DNA of 64,000 nucleotides, taken from contig NZ_NRGS01000020.1 of the NCBI RefSeq assembly GCF_002332425.1, forward strand, positions 1 through 64,000, written 5' to 3'. The translations under genes were made by a program, and so were the position numbers. Positions 63,412 to 64,000 of the stretch are shown piece by piece. Below the pieces are notes generated by a model, which was not told where the DNA came from, searched no databases, and saw nothing but the letters and a program-made list of their open reading frames with translations. Source of the stretch: Brachybacterium alimentarium. GTDB lineage: Bacteria; Actinomycetota; Actinomycetes; Actinomycetales; Dermabacteraceae. Positions within the stretch are counted from its first letter, which is position 1. Every line of letters begins with the position of its first letter.

Positions 63412-64000
63412 TCAGACGGCGGCGTCGAACGCCTCGCCGATCTCCTGCTCACCGTCGTTGTAGGTGAGGAACTTCCCGACGGTCGCCGGACGCTCGAGCG
63501 CGGCGAGGATCGTCCGGGCGACGTTCCCGCGGGAGACGGTGCTGCTCTCGGTCGCGGTCGCGTCGATCCGTCCGGTCGGCTCCTCGAGGGTGAGCCCCGA
63601 CGGCCCGAGGATCGTCCATTCGAGACCGGTGCCCTTGAGGTGGTCGTCAGCCTGTGCCTTCGCCTCGGCGTAGGCGAAGAACGGCTCGTCCTCCGGAACG
63701 CCGTGCTCGAGGCTCGCCCCGAAGTAGCTGATCATCAGGTACCGGGTGGCCCCCACGCGCTGAGCCGAGTCCATCGACGCGATCGCCGCGTCCCGGTCCA
63801 CGGCCCAGGTGCGCTGCGGGTTCCCGCCGCCGGCGCCGGCGGCCCAGACCACTGCGTCCTTGCCGCGCAGCAGCTCGTCCCAGCCCGCGTCGTCGAGCGA
63901 TTCGATATCCGCCACGACGGCCTTCGCGCCGGTGGCCTCGATCTCTGCCGTCTGCTCGGGGTTGCGGATCACTGCGTGGACGGTGTGACCCGCGTCCACG
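63412..64000 (-). CDS. NAD(P)-binding atypical short-chain dehydrogenase-like protein, 5' end missing
   Basis: The gene enters from the right edge, so the GxxGxxG nucleotide loop is outside the window. The visible 196 codons begin VDAGHTVHAVIRNPEQ, then AKAVVADIES, KDAVVWAAGAGG, YLMISYFGAS and LEWTILGPSGLTLEEPTG, the NmrA/YwnB-like pattern. It ends with EQEIGEAFDAAV. Redox or sensory role cannot be decided. Confidence 0.85.
   Translation of the reverse strand, partial: VDAGHTVHAVIRNPEQTAEIEATGAKAVVADIESLDDAGWDELLRGKDAVVWAAGAGGGNPQRTWAVDRDAAIASMDSAQRVGATRYLMISYFGASLEHGVPEDEPFFAYAEAKAQADDHLKGTGLEWTILGPSGLTLEEPTGRIDATATESSTVSRGNVARTILAALERPATVGKFLTYNDGEQEIGEAFDAAV

Overview
The window is a very G+C-rich stretch of an actinobacterial chromosome. 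The gene order hisD/hisC/hisB/hisH/hisA-sseB-DUF1844-infC-rpmI-rplT-rRNA methylase-pheST-argCJBDFRGH-tyrS is the order I associate with Micrococcales. Mycothiol-dependent formaldehyde dehydrogenase, PriA-type HisA and monomeric isocitrate dehydrogenase fit the same group. A Brachybacterium-like member of Dermabacteraceae is my best guess, from gene content only. I see no mobile element, prophage, CRISPR array or tRNA gene.

Layout: 1-700 looks like the promoter and leader of an rRNA operon running leftwards out of the window. 0.7-11.3 kb is tyrS and the complete arginine operon argCJBDFRGH on the minus strand, probably leaderless and ArgR-controlled at argC. 11.4-20.2 kb is a glycan module: a five-gene Opp/Dpp-type ABC importer (+), a secreted Endo H-type endo-beta-N-acetylglucosaminidase (-) and a GH20 beta-N-acetylhexosaminidase (-) whose start overlaps the pheT stop. 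20.2-24 kb is pheST. 24.2-28.3 kb holds mscR with its metallo-hydrolase partner and a CopD-CtaG fusion. 28.3-30.8 kb is rRNA methylase, rplT, rpmI and infC; infC appears to start at AUC behind a structured leader. 30.8-37.1 kb holds DUF1844, sseB and the his genes hisA, hisH, hisB and hisC, plus two little-known genes, one of them a 52-residue membrane protein. 37.2-45.5 kb is a second carbohydrate module (lacI, sugar ABC importer, GH144-like endoglucanase, GH3 beta-glucosidase), lying between hisC and hisD. 45.6-64 kb is hisD, a methyltransferase, icd, stress and redox genes (PRC-barrel/DUF2382, PNPOx-like, thiol peroxidase, PPK2), an amidohydrolase, a PepSY lipoprotein, phosphoketolase coupled to acylphosphatase, an MFS exporter and a partial NAD(P)-binding protein.

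How it fits together: core amino-acid biosynthesis and translation genes form the backbone, and two self-contained glycan-scavenging modules sit at breaks in it. Each module has a secreted endo-acting enzyme, a lipoprotein-dependent importer and a glycosidase without a visible signal. The first shares a candidate palindromic operator between the importer promoter and the Endo H promoter. The second has two LacI-type operators at the lacI promoter. Several minus-strand operons have 4-bp start/stop overlaps throughout, and several genes have a TANNNT hexamer 6-8 bases before the start codon, suggesting leaderless transcripts.
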